Shown here in pieces: positions 11,678-21,316 of a stretch of DNA of 64,000 nucleotides (position 1 is the stretch's first letter; each line of letters opens with the position of its first letter). The position numbers and the translations under genes were made by a program. The stretch covers positions 17,908,213-17,972,212 of the forward strand of contig OZ234493.1 in NCBI GenBank assembly GCA_965153455.1, given 5' to 3'. A model generated the notes under the pieces. The model worked only from the letters and a program-made list of their open reading frames with translations, was not told the DNA's origin and made no database searches. This DNA is from Sphagnum compactum. Lineage: Eukaryota > Bryophyta > Sphagnopsida > Sphagnales.

Positions 11678-14038
11678 ATGGGTCCTCCTTCTCTTAAAGT
11701 TGCTGCGTTGGTTGCAGCAGGATTAGTGTTGGTTGTTGCCTTGGTTGTTGCCTTGCCTGTTGCTTTAGCTTTCAAGATGGTCAAATCAAGAAAGAAAAAA
11801 CAGGAGGGGAACGACAAGAACAAGTCCAAGACGAAGCCTACCGATGCAAACTGGGAATGGCCAATCTTCGATGAGTGGTATTCTCGTAATACATGGAGCT
11901 ATGAGCGGAAGCAAAGAGGAGGTGCAGAAGGTGACGATGAGAAGGACAGCAGCCCTTTTGAAGTGACATACAGGAGGCAGAAGGAGTTTCCTGACAAGAT
12001 GACGGTCACTCTCTTCTCCTCGCACCTTATTGCAGTCCTTGCCAAATGCTTGCCCAAGAACAACAAGGCGATGACCGACACGAACCCAAAGATTTCCGGA
12101 CAACAGCTTTTCTTGGCCATGGACACAATCCGTAACTACAAGATAGAAGAAGAATCTGAGAAAGACGCCGTCGCCACTGCAAAGAAGCTCGAGGAATCCG
12201 AGAACTCCACCACCACTACAAAGAAGCTCGCGGAATCCGAGAACTCAGCTTCCACTGCAAAGAAGAAGGTGGAGAAATCCAAGAAGTCTGCCGCCACTGC
12301 AAAGAAGCTTGAGAAATCTGAGAATGATGCCACCACTGCAAAGAAGCTCGAGGAATCTGAGAACTCTGTCGCCACTGCAAAGCTCCATGTAGGTCACTTG
12401 TTGCGGTTTCTGGAGAAGGAATATAAAGATACGCAAACGCAGTACGAGCGCATGACGAAGGAAGGCACTACTTCATGGGCGATGTTGTGGGCATTTCTAC
12501 CGCCGGGTGAGAAAGTGTACTATCATTGCAAATTCTCCGGCCAACAAGTGTGTGGCGTTGTTCGTTTGCGGCATTACTACAAGGACTACCAAACTGGTAC
12601 CAAGAGACTGTACGTGGAGCTCGACGTGATGGACTACAATGGTCAAAGCTACCGTGCTTGCAATGTTACCCGAGAAATTCTAGAGTTCCAAAACGAGCGT
12701 TCCTTTACTAATCTCAGCGTGTGTCCCTTGCGTTTCGCCAAACAAAGCGAGCAAATGGAAGCTGCATTTCTTGCCAATGGTAAGCGTTTCTACAAGTTGT
12801 CTGTGAAGGCGAATAGCTTCATGCAGTTCAAAGGACCACTTGTTCGTCTCGAGTACATCCCTGGCACCAATTGCAGTCACGTTGTCAAGCACAAGGCTGA
12901 TGGTAGAGTCATGATCGACCTCTGGAGCTTCGCTAGGATGAATCCCGGTTACGGTATGGAAAATGCCACTCCGCCAACTGCTTGTGATCTCATGTGTGGC
13001 TTGGAAGACTCCGACAATATGCCGGATGATGAAAGCTTGAAGCTTGCTCCTGCAATCGTCTATGGCTTCGCTTTCAGCATCAAGCAATGGGGATGCTTCC
13101 CAGTCACTGGTTTCAGTGAAATCTCGTTTGATGATCATGCTTTTGATCATCACCTAGTGATGAATGACAATGTTCAGAAAAAAATGCTGCTTGGCCTTGT
13201 CTCGCAGTATCTCCACGACCCACCAGAAGCTGAAAACAACAACAATGTCGCTGAAGTTGATGTTGTGCCATCCGTTGATCCCATTTCCAACAAGGGTGAA
13301 GGTTGCATCTTCCTGTGCTACGGGCCACCAGGAACTGGTAAGACTCTCACTGCCGAGTCTGTTGCCGAGAAGCTGCATCGTCCTCTTTGGGCTGTAAGTG
13401 CTTCGGAGCTGAGTTTCGAGGTCGACAAACTGGAACAAAAGCTAGCCCAAATCTTGGACATTGCATCCTCTTGGCGTGCGGTTCTTTTGCTAGATGAAGC
13501 AGACATCTACTTAGAGAAGCGCACTTCGGCCATCGATCCCAAACGCAACGCCATGACTGGCGTCTTCCTTCGTCTTCTAGAGTACTACAAAGGCGTCCTC
13601 TTCCTCACTACAAACCGCGTCACCACTTTCGACGACGCCTTCTGCTCACGAATCTCCATGTTCCTCCGCTACCATCGCCTGACGGATTCTCAAAGGGCCA
13701 AGATATGGGAGACCTTACTCTCGCGCGTTGGCCTCACTGATGTCAACTTGGAGATGTTCGCAACTCATGAGCTGAACGGCCGTGAGATCCGCAACACCAT
13801 CCGCACTGCTCACACATGGGCCACCAGTTGCAATCAGCCTCTAACCACACAGCATGTACTAAGCGTGGTCAAGATGCTGCACGACTTCCGCGAGGATTTG
13901 CAGGATGCCGCACTGGAGGAATCACAAGTCGACAATACCTTCTCATCGGTGCTAGCCACACTCCAGCAGCAACCACCTGCAATCCTCAACAACAACAAGA
14001 ACCTTTACTCAAATGGAGACATGAGTTTCAAACCCTAA
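11678..14038 (+). CDS. AAA ATPase, DUF7025-like fungal-type family, membrane-anchored (gene 1)
   Basis: Intact, intronless ORF of 786 residues. Residues 8-32 form a hydrophobic, probably membrane-spanning segment, followed by a Lys-rich patch. A conserved W-E-W-P-I-F-D-E-W box starts at W59. A low-complexity, coiled-coil-prone segment of five 13-residue units covers 166-231. A DUF7025-like region covers about 266-430 (L-W-A-F-L-P-P-G-E-K-V near its start, G-R-V-M-I-D at 409-414). The AAA module has Walker A G-P-P-G-T-G-K-T at 549-556, Walker B L-L-L-D-E-A-D with D606/E607, sensor-1 N646, arginine finger R658 after S657, and lid motif N-G-R-E-I-R-N around 700-706. All catalytic positions are present, so ATP hydrolysis is expected; the substrate is unknown. 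I assign the family by motif recognition. The start matches genes 2 (M-G-P) and 3 (M-D-P). The coding region is visibly more GC-rich than its flanks. Confidence 0.85.
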   Translation: MGPPSLKVAALVAAGLVLVVALVVALPVALAFKMVKSRKKKQEGNDKNKSKTKPTDANWEWPIFDEWYSRNTWSYERKQRGGAEGDDEKDSSPFEVTYRRQKEFPDKMTVTLFSSHLIAVLAKCLPKNNKAMTDTNPKISGQQLFLAMDTIRNYKIEEESEKDAVATAKKLEESENSTTTTKKLAESENSASTAKKKVEKSKKSAATAKKLEKSENDATTAKKLEESENSVATAKLHVGHLLRFLEKEYKDTQTQYERMTKEGTTSWAMLWAFLPPGEKVYYHCKFSGQQVCGVVRLRHYYKDYQTGTKRLYVELDVMDYNGQSYRACNVTREILEFQNERSFTNLSVCPLRFAKQSEQMEAAFLANGKRFYKLSVKANSFMQFKGPLVRLEYIPGTNCSHVVKHKADGRVMIDLWSFARMNPGYGMENATPPTACDLMCGLEDSDNMPDDESLKLAPAIVYGFAFSIKQWGCFPVTGFSEISFDDHAFDHHLVMNDNVQKKMLLGLVSQYLHDPPEAENNNNVAEVDVVPSVDPISNKGEGCIFLCYGPPGTGKTLTAESVAEKLHRPLWAVSASELSFEVDKLEQKLAQILDIASSWRAVLLLDEADIYLEKRTSAIDPKRNAMTGVFLRLLEYYKGVLFLTTNRVTTFDDAFCSRISMFLRYHRLTDSQRAKIWETLLSRVGLTDVNLEMFATHELNGREIRNTIRTAHTWATSCNQPLTTQHVLSVVKMLHDFREDLQDAALEESQVDNTFSSVLATLQQQPPAILNNNKNLYSNGDMSFKP
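12173..12370 (+). repeat. 39-bp coding minisatellite in AAA gene 1 (five units)
   Basis: Five in-frame units coding A-T-A-K-K-L-E-E-S-E-N-S-x; four are 39 bases and one is 42. The unit is Lys/Glu-rich and predicted helical. Gene 3 has four related units at 46570-46728. Gene 2 has none, only a short alanine run at the same place. Confidence 0.9.
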
Positions 14039-14115
14039 AAGGGATCATGAGCTCCAAAGCCTAAAACTGATCTTGAGCTCCGAACCCTAAATTTGCATGC
14101 ACTCTAAACCCTAAT
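14014..14115 (+). repeat. Tandem copies of the gene 1 stop region with CCCTAA boxes
   Basis: The last coding bases (ATGAGTTTCAAACCCTAAAA) are followed by imperfect copies of the same phrase: ATGAGCTCCAAAGCCTAAAA, TTGAGCTCCGAACCCTAAA and a weaker fourth. The unit is about 26 bases. Genes 2 and 3 also end in ATGAGCTCCAAACCCTAAA but have no full tandem copies. Confidence 0.7.
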
Positions 14116-17003
14116 TTTGTAGCCTTAAAGGCAAGTTGCTTAATTAGACCTTAAACTTACACAACTCTAGTTAACTTGTTAAGTACACTTAATCTTGGAT
14201 TAGTGGCTTCTTATTAAAAATCACTGAATGCCAGGTATAAATTACCTTGGCAGCTTGGACCCTAATTATATTATTTTCAGAAATGCGGAAATTTGGAAAA
14301 CATTTTTTTTGTAAATGGCAATAGAGAATCTTTTTAGATATTTTGCTAATTTCCTAATTTTTGACATGGAATCTTTAAAATAAAATAATTATTCAAAATT
14401 GAAATATTGAATTTCCCTTCGTACTTATTACTAGAGGAGGTACTAAATAGGGCACTGGAATAAGCTTTAGCTCCAAACCCTAATTCTTTTAAGCTCATGA
14501 AAATGAGGATATTAATCTGAACAGGAGTTGACCCAACACTAGTTAAGTACACTTAATGCTAGTTAACCCCTAAAGGTCGGACAGGCCCAATATGGAGGAT
14601 TGCTTTTCAGTGTAAATTGGCACTGGCATGACATGTTTTCTTTTAAGGATTTTGTGATGTAGTCAAAGTGGCAATCATTCAGAAAATAATTTAGCCAAAT
14701 TTGGCGACATAATAGATAGAAAAAAAATGATAGAATTAACTTTTATATAGCTACATAATTGAATCCTTCCATATTCTTGTCCATATTCTTGGAACCTTTC
14801 TGGAACTTATCATAAGAATCCAGCAATTTGGAATTTTTTCTTAAAAAATCAAAATCTGGCAAATTTGGGCCATTTTTCACCAGATTAATGGCTTATCAGA
14901 AGTCATTAAAGAGTAGTACACCAGCAAATGTAATAGATTAACTGACCCAAAGCAGCCTTTTTCTCTACTGTTGAAACTTTGCTAAAAGCAAAATTCAAAA
15001 CTAAAATGCAAAAATGAGTTGATTTTTAGTGTAATCAAACACTAAAATTGGAAGAAAAATTAATGATAATGGCTAAATTCCTATATGTGGTTCTAGGTAG
15101 CCAGAAATATAGAAGGACATGTATTTTCATCCATTTAAAGTTACCTGCAAAGTACAACTATGGGTTTCCTTAAAATTGTGGACCTCAATCAAAATGCAAG
15201 AGCACGCAGCTCAAGGAAAATAAGCCAGCAGAAAACTCAATTTTTTTCCTCAACTCAATTTGATTTGAGTTTTTTTCTGTTTTCTGTGTTTTGTCCATGG
15301 CTACATATCTATTGAGGGACTTATTTTATGTTATGAGATATTTAAGGAAGACTTAGGGGATTACATAAAGTGTACCAATGGAATTAGGTAGGGATTTGCA
15401 GTTGAGATCTTAAAGATGATGGCTGCCAGGTCTTGCTGCTCTCACAGGCTCTTTGGAGCCTGAGTGGCGATGGTAGTGCTGGTACCAGCTTGGCTATTAG
15501 TATTGTCATTGTTTCTCTGTGCCCAGTAGTTCGCGCCATGTGAGAAGAGGAGAGAGAAAGTCAGGCAAAGAAAGATGAAGAGAAATAATTTGTACTTGGG
15601 GCACTCAAGGAAAAGGAAAGAGGGGTTCGAGGATTCATGTTCGATTTTAACTTTCGTTAGAAGCAGACTAGTTGTAAGTTTAGTTGTGGTTCAAATAGGA
15701 TTGGTTGTAAGTTTCATTTTTAGATTTTGGGGGCACGACGGAACATATAAGAAAAACCACTTTTCGAGACAAAGAAGGAAAATGATGATGACAACAACGT
15801 TAACAAGCAACCAAACAACAAAGGTGAAAAGGCAAAGGGAGGGTGGGGTTTGTTTAGTTTTTTTGTTTCTTTGGGTTTTGTTTCATGGTAGGTTCTTATT
15901 TTTCTCTTTATGCTTCTATCAAGCCTAGAAAGTTCTTTTATCACCAAGAATCTAGCTATTACTTACAAATTAAGCACAATAGAAGGTTTCTACCACAAAG
16001 TGAGCAATTTTGCCACGGGCTTGATTTTTCTTAATTTTTGTCATAGTTTTTAAAATATAACAAAGGAAAAAATAGAAATAAAAATTAAAAAATGTGTTGT
16101 AGCTGTGAGCATGTGAATACATAATGGCTAGTTATTGATCAATCGTATTTTTTTAAGGTTTTTTTTTTAGCAAAAGATTGAGTCAAGGGTGTTTTTCTAT
16201 TATTGAAGTTGAATGTTACTTTAATTGGGTAGTCCAAAAAATGAAAAAAGAAGTTTTTGAACCCCTAATCTTTGTACAATTGTTTTCAAAAGTGTATAGG
16301 TTGTGTTAAACACAATAAAGTAAAAATGATGGTGTCCAAAATTATGGCAAAGTTAGAATTCAACTATCTTTTGAAATAGAACTTGCTTATTTATGATGGT
16401 TTTTTTCTATTTTTTCTTTTAATGTGCTTAGTTTTGTGTGGTTGGTCTTGTAGGTTTAAGATTGCCAAGTTGAAATAAACATTTTTTAAAAAGTATGTCT
16501 TATTTGCAATTGTGCTTGTAATACCTTTTTCCTCATGGGCACAAAATGTCCCATGTCCCCAATTTATCATGTCTCATTGAACTTCGTAATTCACATCGCT
16601 CATTGTCTTTTCACACACCACCACAACCCCACTTTACACTACCTTTCCTATGTAAACCACGCACCACACACCAACCTCCCATACCATTTTAACAAACCAC
16701 CCACCACCCACTAGTTCCCCCTACCAACCCCTAGCCTTTGTGTAAATATGGAGCCCCAACACAACACTTTCACAATCCCCCTAAATAATGCACATGTAGG
16801 ACCTTCCCTTCCATTTTGTTAACCCCTGTAATTGTCCATGATTAGACCCCCAACCTACACCCACCCTCCCAACATGTTTACAACCTCCACCTAAAGATTT
16901 TTGTGCCACTTGTGAGCATCAATTTACTCTTTAAGGGTTAAGCCATCACCAACATTTTTGTCAAGCATCCAATCCATCTAATCTAAACCTACATGACCAT
17001 CCT
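14116..17003. other. 3' flank of gene 1 and inner part of the left arm
   Basis: The GGATTAGTGGCTT box near 14195 also follows genes 2 (near 23755) and 3 (near 48575), so the family was duplicated together with its 3' flank. From 14625 on, the sequence matches the right arm inverted. Positions 16560-16880 are strikingly C/A-rich (many CCACC and CCAC strings), mirrored as G/T-rich in 30180-30500. No gene recognised; the ORFs at 15575-15947 are shared arm sequence. Confidence 0.5.
14650..14790. mobile_element. MITE-like dispersed repeat (GTAGYCARAA family), copy 3
   Basis: It runs from GATGTAGTCAAAGTGGCAAT through TTTAGCCAAATTTGG to CCTTCCATATTCTTG. The inverted copy is at 32290-32450. It lies immediately next to the edge of the segment lost from the right arm (14624/14625). 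Confidence 0.55.
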
Positions 17004-19284
17004 GGCCCAATACCCTCCTTTACTCTCAACCCGCTTATATCAACATGGGCTTGGGTTTTGACATTAAATGTCTTTGGGGTCTTTCCATCTTGACTTTCAT
17101 CATATTCAACTATACAACTACATTCTGATTGCTTTATAATGTGATGTATAAGTGGCATTTTGTTTTTCACTTAATAAGTTGGCACATGTCCCCTATGATG
17201 TGACAGCTTGCCATTTGTTCTTTTTATTACCCTAGTGGTGTCTTATTTTGCCCCCTCGAAAGGAGGCCATTTGGCATAGGGAAATGAGGACTTGATTCAA
17301 ACATTTTCTAATAAACGATTAAGAAATCCTACAAGAGAAATTCTTTTTACAAGCCCAAACTTTAGGAGCAAGTTCGAGCTAAATGCCTCTTGCCCAACAT
17401 GATCTTCTAATTCATAAATGTTTTTTTCACAATTTAATTTTTGGATGTGCAAGAGAATACTCTCAAACAACACGCGTTTTGGCACCATTTTCTCTTGCAC
17501 CCACATCATGTAACATCACCTCAACTTTCATCAGTTTACATCCTAAATCAAATGGCTTTTTCCCGCTTTTTTTGGAAGATTACGAACTAGACCAAGACTT
17601 CGAACTTTCATATCATCCTTTCAAGCTAACATTCCAACGCATGTCAAATTTCTCTTCTTTAATTTAGTTATTTATTTAGTTCTTTCTTTCTTTCTTTATT
17701 TTCCCCAATTGGGTTTTTGCTTCTTATGTATGTCCTTTGGGTATTGATTATTTTTTGTTGGGCTATAACCCCCCGAACGGAATATCCCTATCATCATCTT
17801 AGGTTGAAAATAATCACAAACAATTCTCGAAACAAAAAATTTGCTCAGTCAATTGGGGAGTTTTTCTTTTGGGCAGACAAGGGTTTGTTGTTCCCATGAA
17901 GTTCCCAATGTCTTTTTCAAGATGTTTCCAATAGCATCACATTTTCATCCCATATGCTTTGCCCAAAATTTTCCCTTTTCACTTATATAATTGGGCCAAA
18001 TGGAAGGCACTATGTATATAGAATCTTCTATTGTGTGAGCTTCCAAAGTTCCAATTTTATTTTTATTTTTTTGTGATAGGTCAATGAAAATTATTCAACA
18101 CAACGGAAAAAAAAAAACTTGGGAAGCACCATCCATTCAATCAATTCAAAGATGAATATACGCCCATACTCCCATGTAGCCAATGGAAAGACTCAACATA
18201 GTGAGAAGAAGCTCTAGTTTTTTTCTTTTCAGTTGGGGGGGGGAGGGATTTTTTTTCATTTTTTTAACATTCCTAATGTGGTCCCCTAAAGTTCCCAATG
18301 TGTTGCCCACATGTTCCCAATAGCACCACACCCTATCCCCTATGCTCTACCCAAATTCTCCCCATTCTCACCTATATTGGTGGGCCAAGGGGGAGGCACT
18401 CCATTGTCCAATAGAAACTTATATTTTGGAGAGTCTTTAAGCATGTGTGTTCCCATAAGGTTCCCAAAGGCTTCCCAATAGCACCTCACTTTTATCCCAT
18501 AATGGTTTGCCCAAAGTTCAACTCTCATGTGTATAAACTGAAAAGGTGGGCCATAATGAGTGCATTTGTTTCTATTTTGCAACTGGTGGTCCAAAAAGGT
18601 GCTTTTATTGGGGAGTGCACAATGTTCCAAAGAAACTGGTGATGGGCCAATCAATACGGCCCCTTCAAAAAGAAATAAAATATGCAAGGGCACCCACGAA
18701 GTAATTAATAATATAAAGGGCCAAAAAGGGGTGTGTACAAGTACATGAAAAATCAGTTACACATAAAATATACGAAGGTGACAAATTAAAAAATTCAAGC
18801 TCCAAGCCAATCAGAGCTGAGACCGACAATGTCATGCTCCCCTTCAGAACTGGGGAGACCCCTCCTTGATAAAGGTCGCTGGAACCCTCTACACCAACCT
18901 GAAATCTTGTGATGGATGTAAACTTGAACAAAGTTCATTGCAAGAAAGTGCAACAAGAAGGAAGAACCAAATGGCTCGTTTCACAAAATGGAAGGATGGA
19001 AGTATGGCTCCTTTTGTTAGGAGTGAGCTGATGGTTTGTAGTTAGTACCCTCCACCCATTGTTTCTTTTAGCCCCCTCTTAACCTGCTTCATCACCAAGA
19101 AAATTGATTTCACTAGCCTACCATGATGGAATATGGATTTTCCTCTGACAGTATTTGTGTGTGATAATCATTGTGTTTAGCCTAGTTTGACACTAGGCTA
19201 ATGAAGAATATGTGCCACATTAGAGTATCATAAGCCATATGATCCAGAAATATATTTTGTTATAGTGTTTGATTTTAGGTCTAA
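17004..19284. other. Intergenic spacer between the arms, with dispersed repeats
   Basis: No gene recognised. Copies of the TTCCCAA/AATAGCACC repeat lie at about 17895-18010, 18260-18370 and 18430-18660. Short ORFs overlapping them are repeat-derived. Confidence 0.5.
18260..18660. repeat. Dispersed TTCCCAA/AATAGCACC repeat, two adjacent copies
   Basis: The boxes GTTCCCAA, CCAATAGCACCACAC / CCAATAGCACCTCAC and TGCCCAAAGTTCAACTC occur twice in the same order. The second copy also has the TATAAACTGAAAAGGTGG box seen near 9390 and 33970. Confidence 0.55.
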
Positions 19285-19653
19285 AAGCATCTCTAATGGT
19301 GCTCAATATGTGACTCCAGAGAGTAAAATTTATTGTGAAAATGTCAAAATGTGCCGGTTTAGCTCAGGAAATTGGTTTTTCTGCACCAAATTCGTGAATC
19401 TGGCATGACTGGCGAAACGCGCAACACAGTTGTGCACCTCCAAAAAAGAGTGTAACAAATTGCACCTAACTGCAGCTCAGTATTTCTGATTGGTCGATCA
19501 TAATGATTGGTCAGGTGGTTTGCTATTAGTAGTCTCCATATATATGCAGTTACAGTTTTATTGGTAGGGTTGCCCAAAAACAAAAAGCTAAACTTAGACA
19601 TTTAATTTTATTATCCGAGTGACATACTGAGCACCGCACCGGTGGAGATGCTC
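19285..19653. mobile_element. Tourist-like MITE with TAA target duplication
   Basis: The left terminus AAGCATCTCTAATGGTGCTC pairs imperfectly with the complement of the right terminus (GAGCATCTCCACCGGTGCGG). The similarity continues inward (GCTCARTATGTSACTC). TAA flanks both sides (19282-19284 and 19654-19656), the target duplication typical of PIF/Harbinger-derived MITEs. There is no coding capacity. Confidence 0.7.
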
Positions 19654-20286
19654 TAAGGAGATTATTCCATAACCTTACTATTTACCACAACTGTTCAAAA
19701 TTGGTCTGAAATTTTTTATTTGGGTTGAAGGAAAAAGAAGTCTACTATCCTTAGATGCACAATAAAGAAGGTGCTTGATTAGAGAATCTGATTGCAAAAT
19801 GCAATTGATTAAAATAAAACCTACCCAGTGCAACCAGGTCTCCAGCTCTAATTCATAAATTGGTTCTCAGTTGAGGCCAAAATTGTCTCCCCCTATCCTA
19901 CACCAATGGGAAGTCTCTTGAGTGGAAATTTGCTAAACTTTACACTCCAAAAAAGCACTACGACACACACACACAACAAATGGAAGTGGAGCTAGTGAGG
20001 ACTTATTATTAAGGCTCATATGAATGAATGACTAGGAATTGGATGATTAATAAAGAAAGATCATTTGAAGAAACCAAATTTGAGTATCATATCAAAAGTG
20101 GGGAAGGGAAAGAAAAATTTCAACTACCGACGACAAATGAGAGATCAGAAATGGAAGAAGAGGACAGAATGGGAGATTGGAGGAGAAAGGACCATTAGAA
20201 GAGGAAAAAAACGCCAAATTTGAGTCACATATCAAAAACTTGGGGATGGGAGCCTAGCAAAATTCAACTACCGACGACCAATAAGA
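19654..20286. other. Intergenic, with a direct duplication
   Basis: No gene. A block near 20075-20165 (CCAAATTTGAG ... CAACTACCGACGAC ... GAGATCAGAAATGGAAGAAG) is repeated near 20213-20305. Confidence 0.5.
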
Positions 20287-20287
20287 G

Positions 20288-20440
20288 ATCAGAAATGGAA
20301 GAAGATGTCAGAGTAGGAGTGGGTCCATAAGGACTGACATCAGAAATGGCAGAAGATGTCAGAGTTGGAGTGGGTCCGTAAGGACTGACATCAGAAATGG
20401 AAGAAGAGGTCAGAGTTAGAGGAAAGGCATCAGAAGTGGG
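20288..20440. repeat. 51-bp tandem repeat, about three units
   Basis: Units start ATCAGAAATGGAAGAAG at 20288, 20339 and 20390. They include GAGTGGGTCCRTAAGGACTG. In the minus frame they encode a 17-residue Ser/Pro/Thr-rich repeat, but the ORF is only 64 codons and no gene is claimed. Confidence 0.7.
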
Positions 20441-21316
20441 GATTGGAGGTGGGTCCATAACGGCTGGAAGTCAAGAGGTAAGAAGTGGGGATTGGAGCAG
20501 GTCCCTAAAAGGAAGGTAGAAGTCAAGACCTTCACCACAAGCCCAATAGACAAACGCCACCAAAAGATCCTCTAAATCTTATGAGGTTATTAAGCACAGC
20601 ATGGCTTGCTCATGTTCAACACTAATTTATTCTCAAGAGCAGTTTAATTCTGGAGAGGAATTAATTCTCAAGAGCACCGGTCTAAATTTTTTAAAAACTA
20701 AGAGCAATTTATCGAAATCTTAGAAAATCAAACCCAACTCAAAACACAAGATAACTTAGAAACTTACTAATGGACTTATCATACTTGAAAGACTATTGCT
20801 GAAATTCTGAAATGTTCAGATTGGGTCTGCCAGATCTCTTTTGTCAAAAAAAGTAAATTTTGCAACAAGATTTGCCATCTGATTCAACAGTCTGTTGTAC
20901 ATAAGTGTTTTTTTTCAATTATTTTTGCTGCTGCTGCATCATAAAAGTCAGGCACCCCAAAAATAATCTATCATTTCTTGGGGAAGGAGTTTGCTGCACT
21001 ACTTAAATTTACAAAATCACAGCAGCTTTGAAAATCACAGAAGATGATTGATCGATTAGTGCAATTTTTAACTGTTTTGTTTGCTGTTGTAGTATCATCA
21101 CAGTTTGTTTCATTTGTTGGGTCATCTTTCCTTTTCTTCTTTTGGGAGCCTTAGAGGTGATGGAACATTTTGTTTTGTTGTTGCAGTAGTTTTGATGGGA
21201 AGAGGAGTTGTGACGAAGCTGTTCTCTGAGTGAATCTTCGGTTGTGGTTTGTGGACAGTGTTGGGTTGAAGCTTGGGTGTTTTTTCTTCTCTTTTCTTTT
21301 TTTGGGTTGGGGTGAT

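Larger units (their letters stand above)
5262..17003. repeat. Left arm of a large inverted segmental duplication
   Basis: The reverse complement of 30057-45571 matches this interval in order. Examples: the AGGTTCCTTTTGAAATCAAG box at 5268 versus the complement near 45550; the block at 8430-9090 versus 34300-34920; the promoter block at 10740-11096 versus 32471-32790; and 14625-16900 versus 30070-32470. Similarity starts abruptly near 5262 and ends near 17003. Gene 1 (11097-14624) has no counterpart in the right arm. About 7.7 kb of the right arm is missing here at position 6650. Divergence is clear by eye, so the event is not recent. Confidence 0.85.

Noticed and set aside
12136-12436. Minus-strand ORFs inside AAA gene 1 (and similar ones in genes 2 and 3)
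   Set aside because: Shadow frames of GC-richer coding sequence, created mainly by the coding minisatellite; the plus frame has complete AAA motifs.
11678-14038. Classifying the AAA genes as ordinary plant BCS1/AATP1-like ATPases
   Set aside because: The N-terminal anchor is similar in plan, but the DUF7025-like region and the Y-L-E-K-R, L-E-Y-Y-x-G and N-G-R-E-I-R-N motifs fit the fungal-type family better. Kept only as an alternative to test.
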